Source: Bordetella sp. LUAb4
GTDB taxonomy: Bacteria > Pseudomonadota > Gammaproteobacteria > Burkholderiales > Burkholderiaceae_B
DNA: 64,000 nt
Assembly (NCBI RefSeq): GCF_021325795.1
Contig: NZ_JAHPZX010000002.1
Span: 62,001-126,000, forward strand
Direction: 5' to 3'
The notes under the pieces are model-generated. The model was given only the letters and a program-made list of their open reading frames with translations, was not told where the DNA came from and did no database searches. Shown one piece after another: positions 36,491 through 44,161 of the stretch (position 1 is the first letter of the stretch; each line of letters starts with the position of its first letter). A program made the position numbers and the translations under genes.

Positions 36491-37879
36491 ATGACCGACA
36501 ATTCTTCGCTGTCACCTTCGCCCCCTACCCCTATGCCCGCCCATGCCCACTGGCGCTTGCGCGCGACCCTCTTTCTTATCTGGCTGCTGGGTGGCTGTGC
36601 CGTGGCCGCCGGCTTCGCCATCAACAGCCGGCTGTTCGGCGGCGAGCCACTGCGCGAGGTGGCGACGCAACTTCCGCGGATGCTGGGCGATGGCTCGGTG
36701 AGCTTCGTGCTGATCGTGTGCCTGGCAGGACTTACCGGCATCGCCTTTGTCTGCTACCGCGCCTGGCGGCGCCGCGCGGATCTTGGTGACTACTGGTACC
36801 TGGGCGCCCTGGCCCTGGGCGTCTATGGCTATTTCGTCGCCTGGACAGTAGGCGGAGTGGTGGTGGGGGTGATGATGACCGTCGCCGAAGGCTGGGGGAG
36901 TTTGCTGAATTTTCCCAAGGCGGTGGTCATGGCCTGGCTGTTCGGCATCATGGGGATCATGTTCAACGTGCTCAATCTGTTGTTCGTCGTGCCACAGGTG
37001 ATCTGGTGCTGGCAGCGTACGCTGCACCGGGCTCGGTTGCGCGCGCTGCCGCCTGAGCTCCCACCGGCCCCTCCGCTCTCCGAGTCCGCTGCGTCCACTG
37101 CGTTCTCCGCGTCCTCCCTGCCCTTGCCAGTGTCGTCCGATCGGATCGATCAGCCCGATGCACCGGATCTGCCTGATGACGCCGACGAGGCCAATCCACC
37201 CGCGCTGCCCTCGCCCTGGCCGCGTCGCCGCGTACTGGCGGCCTGGGGCATCGGTGCGATTGGCCTGGTCCTGCTGGACTATCAGTTCATGAAGGGCCGC
37301 TGGCCCATCGAGGACCTGCATGTGGACCTGGGCCAGGACGTCACCGCCTGGATGCAGGCGCGCGGCCCGCAGCACTTCGATTCCTACCCAGTCCGCGAGA
37401 TCCCCACCTGGGTCTGGACCGTCAAGGCGCCCATTCCAGACGATGTTCCGGCCGTCTTCGAACACGGCGCCCTGCGCGTGCAATGGTCTGGCATCGAGGG
37501 CTTCGACCTCATGAACGGCAGCGAGGACGTCAACGACCATCGCATCCGGGCCATCGAATGGCGCTATCAGTCGGACAGACACTACTCGCATGAACAGGGA
37601 CTGGCCTTCGTACAAGCGACACTGGCCCAGTTCACGCAGGGCGCCTGGCAGGCCGAAACCCTGGCGGCCGACAAGGACACCATTGCACCCGCGCCCGGGC
37701 AAGTCCCGAGTCTCGTGACCTGGGAAGCGCTGGTAAGCCGGCGCAAGCCACTGCGCTGGTCCTGGCTGGCGGGAGACGTACGCGCCACGCTGAATGTAGG
37801 ACCGGCCTGGAATTTCGAGCCCGGCGAGCCGCCAAGCTACACGGTGATATTGCGTTTCGAGGAAAGAACGGCGCCTTAG
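36491..37879 (+). CDS. Multi-pass membrane protein of unknown function
   Basis: The 462-residue protein has about four membrane segments in its first 175 residues (LFLIWLLGGCAVAAGFAI; VLIVCLAGLTGIAFVCY; LGALALGVYGYFVAWTVGG; VVMAWLFGIMGIMFNVLN), then a Pro/Ser-rich cytoplasmic linker, another membrane helix near residue 245 and a 190-residue domain that would be periplasmic. No family is recognised. It stands alone, divergent from the SGNH-like gene and convergent with the long srf operon. Confidence 0.75.
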   Translation: MTDNSSLSPSPPTPMPAHAHWRLRATLFLIWLLGGCAVAAGFAINSRLFGGEPLREVATQLPRMLGDGSVSFVLIVCLAGLTGIAFVCYRAWRRRADLGDYWYLGALALGVYGYFVAWTVGGVVVGVMMTVAEGWGSLLNFPKAVVMAWLFGIMGIMFNVLNLLFVVPQVIWCWQRTLHRARLRALPPELPPAPPLSESAASTAFSASSLPLPVSSDRIDQPDAPDLPDDADEANPPALPSPWPRRRVLAAWGIGAIGLVLLDYQFMKGRWPIEDLHVDLGQDVTAWMQARGPQHFDSYPVREIPTWVWTVKAPIPDDVPAVFEHGALRVQWSGIEGFDLMNGSEDVNDHRIRAIEWRYQSDRHYSHEQGLAFVQATLAQFTQGAWQAETLAADKDTIAPAPGQVPSLVTWEALVSRRKPLRWSWLAGDVRATLNVGPAWNFEPGEPPSYTVILRFEERTAP

Positions 37880-38036
37880 GAATCAGCACACGCCGCTACC
37901 GCAGCCAGCGGCCGGGGCTATAAACGAATTAGCGAATTTATCGAATAAAGATAACTTTCCTGATTTCCCTAGTTTTCTCCTTCCCACTTGGCCGGTGCAA
38001 ACTCAATGCAGTCAGCAACCAGCCAAGCCGCCCGGT

Positions 38037-39239
38037 CTATTTCCCGGGACTTTTCGCCGGCGCCAGCATCTTCGAAGCTTCCTTCGACAGATCGACGCCT
38101 TTCTCACCCGGCTTCATGGGCTGCCAGGCATACCAACGCCCCTTCGTCTGCGCGGACACACACTGCGCCAGGGAATGCGTACCGCTCAGATCCACGACGT
38201 TGATGCGCAGTTTGGGTTTTTGCTGCGCGATCTGTCCCGCGACCGCGCACAGGTCCTGGCCGCAGGCATCTTCGCCGGCAAGGAATATGAACACCAGGGC
38301 ATCGCGCTTGATTCCGTCCACGGACGCGGCCGCCAGTTTCAAGCCCTCACCCAATGCCGCCTTCCCTTCACTTGTCCCGCCCTGCATGGCTTTCACCAAA
38401 TCCGGACGTTTGTCGGCGGGAAATACGCCATGCCCCTCCGGCGCCCGGCATTCGCCAGCGGGAAACGTGACCAATTGCGTGACCGTATCCTTGGGCAGCC
38501 CGCCGACGATACGCTCGATCTGAGCCCGGCCAATGGCCAGACGCGGGGTCGTGCCCGTCTTGGGAGGCGTTTTCATACGCTGCCCCGATTCCAGCACCAT
38601 GACGAGCTCCGTAGGCCATTCCGGGTCGCGGGCCGGCTCCGGCTCCGGCGGCGGTAAGGGTTTGGGTTTGGGTTCCGGCGCCGGCGTCGGCGCGGCAACG
38701 ACCGGCGGCAGCGCGACATGAGGCTGCAGCCACCACCACAAGGCCCCCAGGAGCAAAGCAAGTAAGAGCAGACTGCTCAACGCGATCCGCCACCAGCGTC
38801 TTGGTCGAGGAGCAGGCCGCGCGGCGGCCACCGGCGGAGGCGCCGGGTCGTCCGCAAGACAAATCAGCAGCCGCCCATCCACGCTGTACAACTTATCCAG
38901 CACGGGCGCCGTCCGCAGCGCCTGCATCTGCCCGGCCTGCTCGTCCAATGCACGCGCGCGCATGGCTTCGACCAAACCATCCAGCGTCGCCATGTGCGCA
39001 TCGTAGGCCCGCAGAAGCGCCTGTTGTGCTTCTTTACTCAAGCCGGCATAGGGCGTCACCATGCCCTGCTGCGACGTCCACCATTCGAGCACACCGTCGT
39101 CGCCCAGGCGAGGCATGGCGTAGACCGCTGCCACGCTTGGGGAAAAGTGCTTGCGTATGAGTGCTATCGGGCGGCCATAGGCCCTGTCCAGCGAGGCCTC
39201 CGTGGTGTGTCCGCGGGGATCCCGCAAAAAGCGCTGCAT
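38037..39239 (-). CDS. Membrane-anchored VWA-like protein, last gene of the srf-tag operon
   Basis: A cytoplasmic N-terminal part of about 145 residues is followed by one membrane helix (IALSSLLLLALLLGALWWWL), a Pro-rich linker (PAPEPKPKPLPPPEPEPA) and a C-terminal domain of about 190 residues with a von Willebrand A-like pattern (LVMVLESGQRM near the start, DALVFIFLAGEDACG later). The metal-binding Asp-x-Ser-x-Ser motif is degenerate, so metal binding is doubtful. The layout resembles that of SrfA at the other end of the operon. It lies 66 bp after a lipoprotein gene. Confidence 0.75.
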   Translation of the reverse strand: MQRFLRDPRGHTTEASLDRAYGRPIALIRKHFSPSVAAVYAMPRLGDDGVLEWWTSQQGMVTPYAGLSKEAQQALLRAYDAHMATLDGLVEAMRARALDEQAGQMQALRTAPVLDKLYSVDGRLLICLADDPAPPPVAAARPAPRPRRWWRIALSSLLLLALLLGALWWWLQPHVALPPVVAAPTPAPEPKPKPLPPPEPEPARDPEWPTELVMVLESGQRMKTPPKTGTTPRLAIGRAQIERIVGGLPKDTVTQLVTFPAGECRAPEGHGVFPADKRPDLVKAMQGGTSEGKAALGEGLKLAAASVDGIKRDALVFIFLAGEDACGQDLCAVAGQIAQQKPKLRINVVDLSGTHSLAQCVSAQTKGRWYAWQPMKPGEKGVDLSKEASKMLAPAKSPGK

Positions 39240-39305
39240 GACGATATCTCGAATAATGGGTGGTCGTGTTTCTGAATGCCGCGGTCCTGGTCGCGTGTTG
39301 CTGCC

Positions 39306-39809
39306 CTACGGCACCAGGTCCATGCTCTTCTGCAGCTTGTAGACCTCCGCCTGCCTGGCCTTGATCTGCGCCTCCAAGGCCGCATCCGACGCGTTGACGT
39401 TGATGGGGGTACTCAAGGTCTTCTGCGACTGCGCCAGCTGCCGCTTGAGCTCGGCATTGTTCTGCGACTTGGCCTTGGCCTGCGCCAACAGCTTCTTCAC
39501 GGAAGCGGACAGCGCGTCGCGCGCCTTGGTCTTTTCCGCCAGGGTCTTGCCGATGGCCGCACGCTGCGCCTCCAGATCGGCCAGCACCTGCCTGGCCTGC
39601 GCGTTTTCCGCCTGCGCGGCCCGCACGTCGTCTTCGCGCTGAGCCACGTGCTGGCCGTAGCCGCCGCCCACATCGCAGTTCATCTTGGTAATGAAGCCGG
39701 CGTCCTTGTTCGCGGGATCACAATCCGCCGCCGTCGTGGCGCAGCCGGTCAGCACCGCCAGCAGCAGCGCCGCGGCGGGCAGTCGCATTTTCGTCAACCG
39801 GGCCTTCAT
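39306..39809 (-). CDS. Coiled-coil lipoprotein
   Basis: A lipobox (AVLTGC, lipidated Cys23) follows a short signal peptide. The mature protein has two Cys in DCDPANKDAGFITKMNC, then about 100 residues of coiled coil (QAENAQARQVLADLEAQRA). Its start overlaps the stop of the upstream lipoprotein gene by 4 bp, so both are made together. The residue after the lipid Cys is Ala, which favours the outer membrane. Function is unknown. Confidence 0.8.
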   Translation of the reverse strand: MKARLTKMRLPAAALLLAVLTGCATTAADCDPANKDAGFITKMNCDVGGGYGQHVAQREDDVRAAQAENAQARQVLADLEAQRAAIGKTLAEKTKARDALSASVKKLLAQAKAKSQNNAELKRQLAQSQKTLSTPINVNASDAALEAQIKARQAEVYKLQKSMDLVP

Positions 39810-40546
39810 GCCTTCGGCTCCCCGAGATCGATGGCGCCGCGCAAAGCGAAGTAGCTATCCGCCTCTTTGTTCAACTGGGCGATCTTGGTGTCCAGCACAG
39901 CAAGCTGCTTCTGCATTTCCTTGCTGTCCTTGGCGCTGGCGTTGGTTTGCGCGCCGGCGTCGCGGTACTGCGCGGACACCTTGTTCATGTTATCCAGATC
40001 GCTCCTGATCCTGCCGATATTGGCATCGATCTGCGCCAGCTGCTTTTGCGCGGCCGCCTTGTCGGCGGTCTTCGCGGCAATCTCGGACTGCATCCGCAAC
40101 ATGCTCGCCTTGTCATCGGCGATCACGGCGGTAATGGAGTTGCTGCGATCCTGCACCTTCTGCGTGTCGGCCTTGATATCGTCGCCCATCGCCTTGAGCT
40201 GGTCGGAGGTGTTCTTGTACTGGCTGCGACGGACGTCCAGATAGTAATTGGCCCCCATCGCCACGCCGCAAGCCGCGACCGCACCGACAATGGCGGCCGG
40301 CGCCTTGTTCTTGCCGCCTGCCAGTATGCCCACCAAGGCCCCTGCCGCTGCCCCCATCATGCAGGCCTCAAGCGCGGATTGGCTGAAAAACTTGGCGTCG
40401 CTGCCCTGCGTCAAACGCGGATCGGGCTTGACGCCGTTGTTATTCAACATGCCGCTGCCCGTGCTGGCGCAGCCGCTGAGCGCGAGGGAACACACCAACA
40501 TGAGGGCAACGGGAATGCGATGCCACTTCCGTTCGAGAAAAGACAT
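39806..40546 (-). CDS. Coiled-coil lipoprotein, possible TagQ counterpart
   Basis: From ATG 40546, preceded by AAGGAG, the product has 246 residues with a lipobox at LALSGC (Cys26). A glycine/alanine-rich segment (MGAAAGALVGILAGG, AIVGAVAACGVAMGA) may lie in or on the membrane. A long coiled coil follows (ITAVIADDKASMLRMQSEI). It sits directly after the FGE-like gene. In the P. aeruginosa T6SS sensing module, a lipoprotein (TagQ) stands next to the FGE-like TagR. The match here is by context, not by clear sequence identity. Confidence 0.75.
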   Translation of the reverse strand: MSFLERKWHRIPVALMLVCSLALSGCASTGSGMLNNNGVKPDPRLTQGSDAKFFSQSALEACMMGAAAGALVGILAGGKNKAPAAIVGAVAACGVAMGANYYLDVRRSQYKNTSDQLKAMGDDIKADTQKVQDRSNSITAVIADDKASMLRMQSEIAAKTADKAAAQKQLAQIDANIGRIRSDLDNMNKVSAQYRDAGAQTNASAKDSKEMQKQLAVLDTKIAQLNKEADSYFALRGAIDLGEPKA

Positions 40547-40562
40547 GAGAGCTCCTTGATGT

Positions 40563-42176
40563 TTATTTATTGACTGCAACGCATGAGTCCAACCATGCAC
40601 GACGGTCGGCCTTCTTATTTCCCAGGTACGCCTTCTGGTGCGACCAGTAGGTAGCGAGATACGGTCGCAGGCCATTGAGTTGCGGGTTCTGCTCGAACAT
40701 CTTGTTGAGCACTGGAACCTGCTTGGCCAGGTTCTCGGCGCCATATAACGTCGCGGCATCGACCAGGCTGCTGGCGTAGTACTGCGTCACACCGTCCACC
40801 CGGCGCTCATCGCTCGTCAGCAATTGTTTGCGCCGCTCGCAGGTCGCGTCCGTATTGCCGCCTTCGCAGGTGGACTTGTAGACTTCACGCAGAAAATTGC
40901 GATGCTCGCCGTCGTCCTTGAGCTTGGTGCACAGGAACGCGCCCAGGTTCAGGCTGGCCCGGATCGCCTGGTCACGCGCCTCTTCCTGCTGCTGATTGCT
41001 CGCGCGCAGCTTGCCTTCCAGGCTGGCCAACTGGTCCTTCAGCTTCTTGTCCGTGACCTTGCCGGCCAGCGTATTCAGTTCAGTCACCGCGGACGCGCCC
41101 TTCTTCGATGCGTCGGACGAGACCTGGCCATCACCCAGTTTCTTGTAGCTGGCCTCGAGTTGCTTCACACGCTCGCGCGTCGTCATCTCGCGCGAGGCGA
41201 TCACCCAGCGGAAGCCCACCGTCTTGTTCTTGATCTCGCCGTCCTCGTCATAGATATTCCCTTCCTGCCTCAAGGACGCGCGCAACTCTGACTCCGGCTG
41301 CGTGTAGTCCGAGCCGCGGATCACAAAGCTTCCGGCCGACCCATATTGCCGATCGAGTTTATTGAGCCGAAATGAATCTATCGTCATCTCGGAGACATTG
41401 CCCAGCATGTCGTGCAAGCCCAGGGGGTTGGGCAATAGTGCGCCGAACCGGCCGATCTTGCCGTTGGAGGACTGCGCGCCGCCGAACAATTCATACTGCG
41501 TGATTTGCCCATCCGGCATGGGGTAGCGTGCTTCGGCGAACTGTGCGCTGTCGACCTTGATACCGCCGCGCGCGGCAAACTCCCATTCGACTTCAGTAGG
41601 CAGACGCACGAACCCCGAGACCTTGTCTTCCATGGGCAAGGCACCCTTGGCGTGCTGGCGCAGCCATATGTTGTACAGATGCGCCGTGCGCAAGGCCTCG
41701 AACCAACTGACCCCCGTGACGGGAAAACGCCCGTCAGCGGCCTCGGGGTTCGGACACTTGGCCAGGTCGCCACTGCTCAGCGTGGACAAGGCGAGATACT
41801 GCGTGGTGGTGAGCTCGTACTTGGCCATCAGGTAGTAGCTGGACTTCGACTTCTTGTCCGCGCTGTCTTCGGTAAACGCCCCCGCGATGAATGCCTGCCG
41901 GCTTTTCTCCACGAAGGCATAGGCGCCACCTTCCTGGCCCACCTGGATGGGAAGGTCGGCCAGCGGCTCGCCCACAGGCACCACCACTTTCCTGAAGACG
42001 ATGCCGCCTTCGCAAGGCAAGGGCAGCACGATGTCGCCCTCGGCAGGCTTGGGGTTGTAGAAACGTGCATCCCACTTCGGGCTGGGCACTGTCGCATCCG
42101 CCGCCATCGCCGCATGGCATGCAGGCAAAGCCAGCACCATCTGAACCGCCCATCGGCCAAGCACTTTAGATTTCAC
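40563..42176 (-). CDS. Secreted formylglycine-generating-enzyme-like (SUMF1) protein, TagR-like
   Basis: A GTG at 42176 with GGAG six bases upstream gives 537 residues and a signal peptide (VLGRWAVQMVLALPACHAAMA). The FGE-sulfatase fold spans about residues 110-315: YELTTTQYLAL, FPVTGVSWFEALRTAHLYN, VRLPTEVEWEFAARGG, GLHDMLGNVSEM and VGFRWVI. Where true formylglycine-generating enzymes carry catalytic cysteines, this one reads VIRGSDYTQPESELRAS and has none, so it is unlikely to be an oxidase. A helical C-terminal region follows. It overlaps the permease gene by 11 bp, as a TagS-TagR-like pair. Confidence 0.82.
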   Translation of the reverse strand: MKSKVLGRWAVQMVLALPACHAAMAADATVPSPKWDARFYNPKPAEGDIVLPLPCEGGIVFRKVVVPVGEPLADLPIQVGQEGGAYAFVEKSRQAFIAGAFTEDSADKKSKSSYYLMAKYELTTTQYLALSTLSSGDLAKCPNPEAADGRFPVTGVSWFEALRTAHLYNIWLRQHAKGALPMEDKVSGFVRLPTEVEWEFAARGGIKVDSAQFAEARYPMPDGQITQYELFGGAQSSNGKIGRFGALLPNPLGLHDMLGNVSEMTIDSFRLNKLDRQYGSAGSFVIRGSDYTQPESELRASLRQEGNIYDEDGEIKNKTVGFRWVIASREMTTRERVKQLEASYKKLGDGQVSSDASKKGASAVTELNTLAGKVTDKKLKDQLASLEGKLRASNQQQEEARDQAIRASLNLGAFLCTKLKDDGEHRNFLREVYKSTCEGGNTDATCERRKQLLTSDERRVDGVTQYYASSLVDAATLYGAENLAKQVPVLNKMFEQNPQLNGLRPYLATYWSHQKAYLGNKKADRRAWLDSCVAVNK

Positions 42177-43449
42177 GCAAACTCTCCGCGGGTTGAATAC
42201 GTTTAGCGCTGGCGGCGCCGATGACCGATGCAAGCAAGGCGACGCCCAGCGCGACCATGAAGGCCAGGCTGCCGTGCAACGGTGTGATGTGGCATGTGAA
42301 CTGGCCCGATGCCCTCACCCCGCCAAACAATTGATCGAACGCCGCGCTGCCCATGAAATAGATTCCCAAGCCGAGAACCATCGCCACGGCCGTCAGCGCG
42401 GCCGCCTGCGATGCCAGGAAGACAGTGATCTCCCGGCCGCTCACGCCCAGCAACCGCAGAGTTGCGATGTCGCGCCGTTTGCGTCTGACATTCGCCAGGA
42501 ATGCACCCGCCAGCGCCGCCACGCAACCTGTGATGGCGGTAATGGCGATGACATTGAACACCGTCGTCAGCAGCTGGTTTATCGCCTTGACGTTGCGGAT
42601 GTCGGCCAGCCGGCTGCCGGTTTCGATGCCCCGGCCGATCAGGCTTTTGTCCAAGGCTTCCACGGCATCCAGATCGCGGGCATACACGCGCGCGCGGGCA
42701 AAACGCACCCGCGCCTCGGCGCTGGGCTGACCATCCACCGCCCCCATGGACGCCACGGCATAGCCGTCCCGATACCACTCCATGTCGCGTAGCAGGGCCG
42801 GTTGCACGAAAGCCGCCGCGCGCTCATAGGCGCGCCCCGGCAGCACGGCAAGCACCGTCAGCTCCGTTACGGCTTGTTGGTCCATGCCGTTCAGGCGGCG
42901 CGCGATACGCATGCGCAGCTTGTCGCCGGCCTTGACGTCCAAACGCTGCGCGGCCTGGGCGCTGAACACCACGCCCCGCTCGGGCAGCGCGGCAGCTTGC
43001 GCGGCGCCTCGCAGAGCGCCCTGGGCATCGGCTTGGACATCGGCTTGGGCATCGGCGTGCGTATCGGTCTGAACTCCCTCCAGCAAGGGATCGCCGGCGG
43101 CCGTGGGCAGCACCTCAACGTTCTCCAGGAATTTCGCCGCGGTGTGGATGAAATCCGCCTGCGTATTCAGCGAACGAGTCATACCGATCACGAATCCCGC
43201 GTCCGGCCGCCGCGCCAGCTCGTCGATCCAGGCCTGGTCGTAACTACCGCTGCTCAACATGCGAATTTCCAGATTGCGCGGGTCTTTCAACAACTCGTTC
43301 TGCATGGCGCTGACCACGCCGTGCTTCAAGCCGAACAACAGCAACAGCGGTGCGATAACCGCCACCAACGTGGCAATCATGCACAGGGTGACCAGCCTGT
43401 CATGCCACAGATCCTGGGTAGCCAGGCGAGTGATCTGCCAGGCGCGCAT
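42166..43449 (-). CDS. ABC transporter permease, FtsX/MacB-like (TagS-like)
   Basis: The 427-residue protein has one N-terminal membrane helix (TLCMIATLVAVIAPLLLLFG), a large extracytoplasmic domain of about 230 residues and three C-terminal helices, the FtsX/LolC layout. The block ALAGAFLANVRRKRRDIATL followed by RLLGVSGREITVFL is the usual coupling region. Its start shares one base with the ATPase stop. Such permeases usually move or sense lipoproteins rather than transport solutes. The ATG at 43449 is chosen over a longer frame that has no membrane-protein features. Confidence 0.85.
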   Translation of the reverse strand: MRAWQITRLATQDLWHDRLVTLCMIATLVAVIAPLLLLFGLKHGVVSAMQNELLKDPRNLEIRMLSSGSYDQAWIDELARRPDAGFVIGMTRSLNTQADFIHTAAKFLENVEVLPTAAGDPLLEGVQTDTHADAQADVQADAQGALRGAAQAAALPERGVVFSAQAAQRLDVKAGDKLRMRIARRLNGMDQQAVTELTVLAVLPGRAYERAAAFVQPALLRDMEWYRDGYAVASMGAVDGQPSAEARVRFARARVYARDLDAVEALDKSLIGRGIETGSRLADIRNVKAINQLLTTVFNVIAITAITGCVAALAGAFLANVRRKRRDIATLRLLGVSGREITVFLASQAAALTAVAMVLGLGIYFMGSAAFDQLFGGVRASGQFTCHITPLHGSLAFMVALGVALLASVIGAASAKRIQPAESLREI

Positions 43450-44150
43450 CACGGCTCCTGGCGCAGGCTGAAGGTGCTCGAACCAGGCCGCAGAACCGGC
43501 GCCAGGCAAGACAAGCCGAACTTGCGCACCAAGTCCCAATCGTGCGACACGACCAGCGTGGCCATGCTTTCGTCGCGGGCCAGGTCGATGAACAGCTGGA
43601 AGAGCTTGCACGCGTTGTCCGGATCCAGCGCCGAAGTAGGCTCGTCGGCCAGCAGGATGTCCGGATCGTGCGACAGCGCGCGCACCACCGCGACACGCTG
43701 CCGCTCGCCAATGGACAATTGGGCCGGCCGCTTATCCAGCAGATGCGACACGGACAGGACATCGACGGCATGACGGATGCGGGCGCTGTCGGCGGCCATG
43801 CCCAACAGGCGGCGCGGCAACAGGATGTTGTCACGCACCGACAGATACGGCAGCAGCCCGCCGGTCTGCAGCACGAAACCGATGCGGCGCGCACGCAGGG
43901 CCGCCAGGGCCGACTCGTCATGGCGGGCCCACAGCGCCGCGACGTCGTCATGGGCGCTCAAGGCGTACGCCTGGACGTGAGCAGGCTTCAAGAGCAGGCC
44001 GACGCCTTCCAGCAGGGTGCTCTTGCCGCAGCCGCTGCCGCCCACTACCGCCAGCACATCCCCGCGCGCCAGGCGCAAGGCCGGCAGGCGGACTTCGTAG
44101 GCGTCATCGCCCTGCCCTCGCCGCAGGCGCAGATCATCGATAGCCAGCAT
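43449..44150 (-). CDS. ABC transporter ATP-binding protein (TagT/LolD-like)
   Basis: This 233-residue ATPase has Walker A GGSGCGKST (37-45), the Q-loop FVLQTGGLLPYLSVRDN, a signature block LSIGERQRVAV, Walker B ILLADEPTSALD and the H-loop VVSHD. It belongs to the MacB/LolD/FtsE group that works with FtsX-like permeases. It shares one base with the permease gene and lies 11 bp after the VWA gene. Confidence 0.9.
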   Translation of the reverse strand: MLAIDDLRLRRGQGDDAYEVRLPALRLARGDVLAVVGGSGCGKSTLLEGVGLLLKPAHVQAYALSAHDDVAALWARHDESALAALRARRIGFVLQTGGLLPYLSVRDNILLPRRLLGMAADSARIRHAVDVLSVSHLLDKRPAQLSIGERQRVAVVRALSHDPDILLADEPTSALDPDNACKLFQLFIDLARDESMATLVVSHDWDLVRKFGLSCLAPVLRPGSSTFSLRQEP

Positions 44151-44161
44151 CGTCCATCCAC

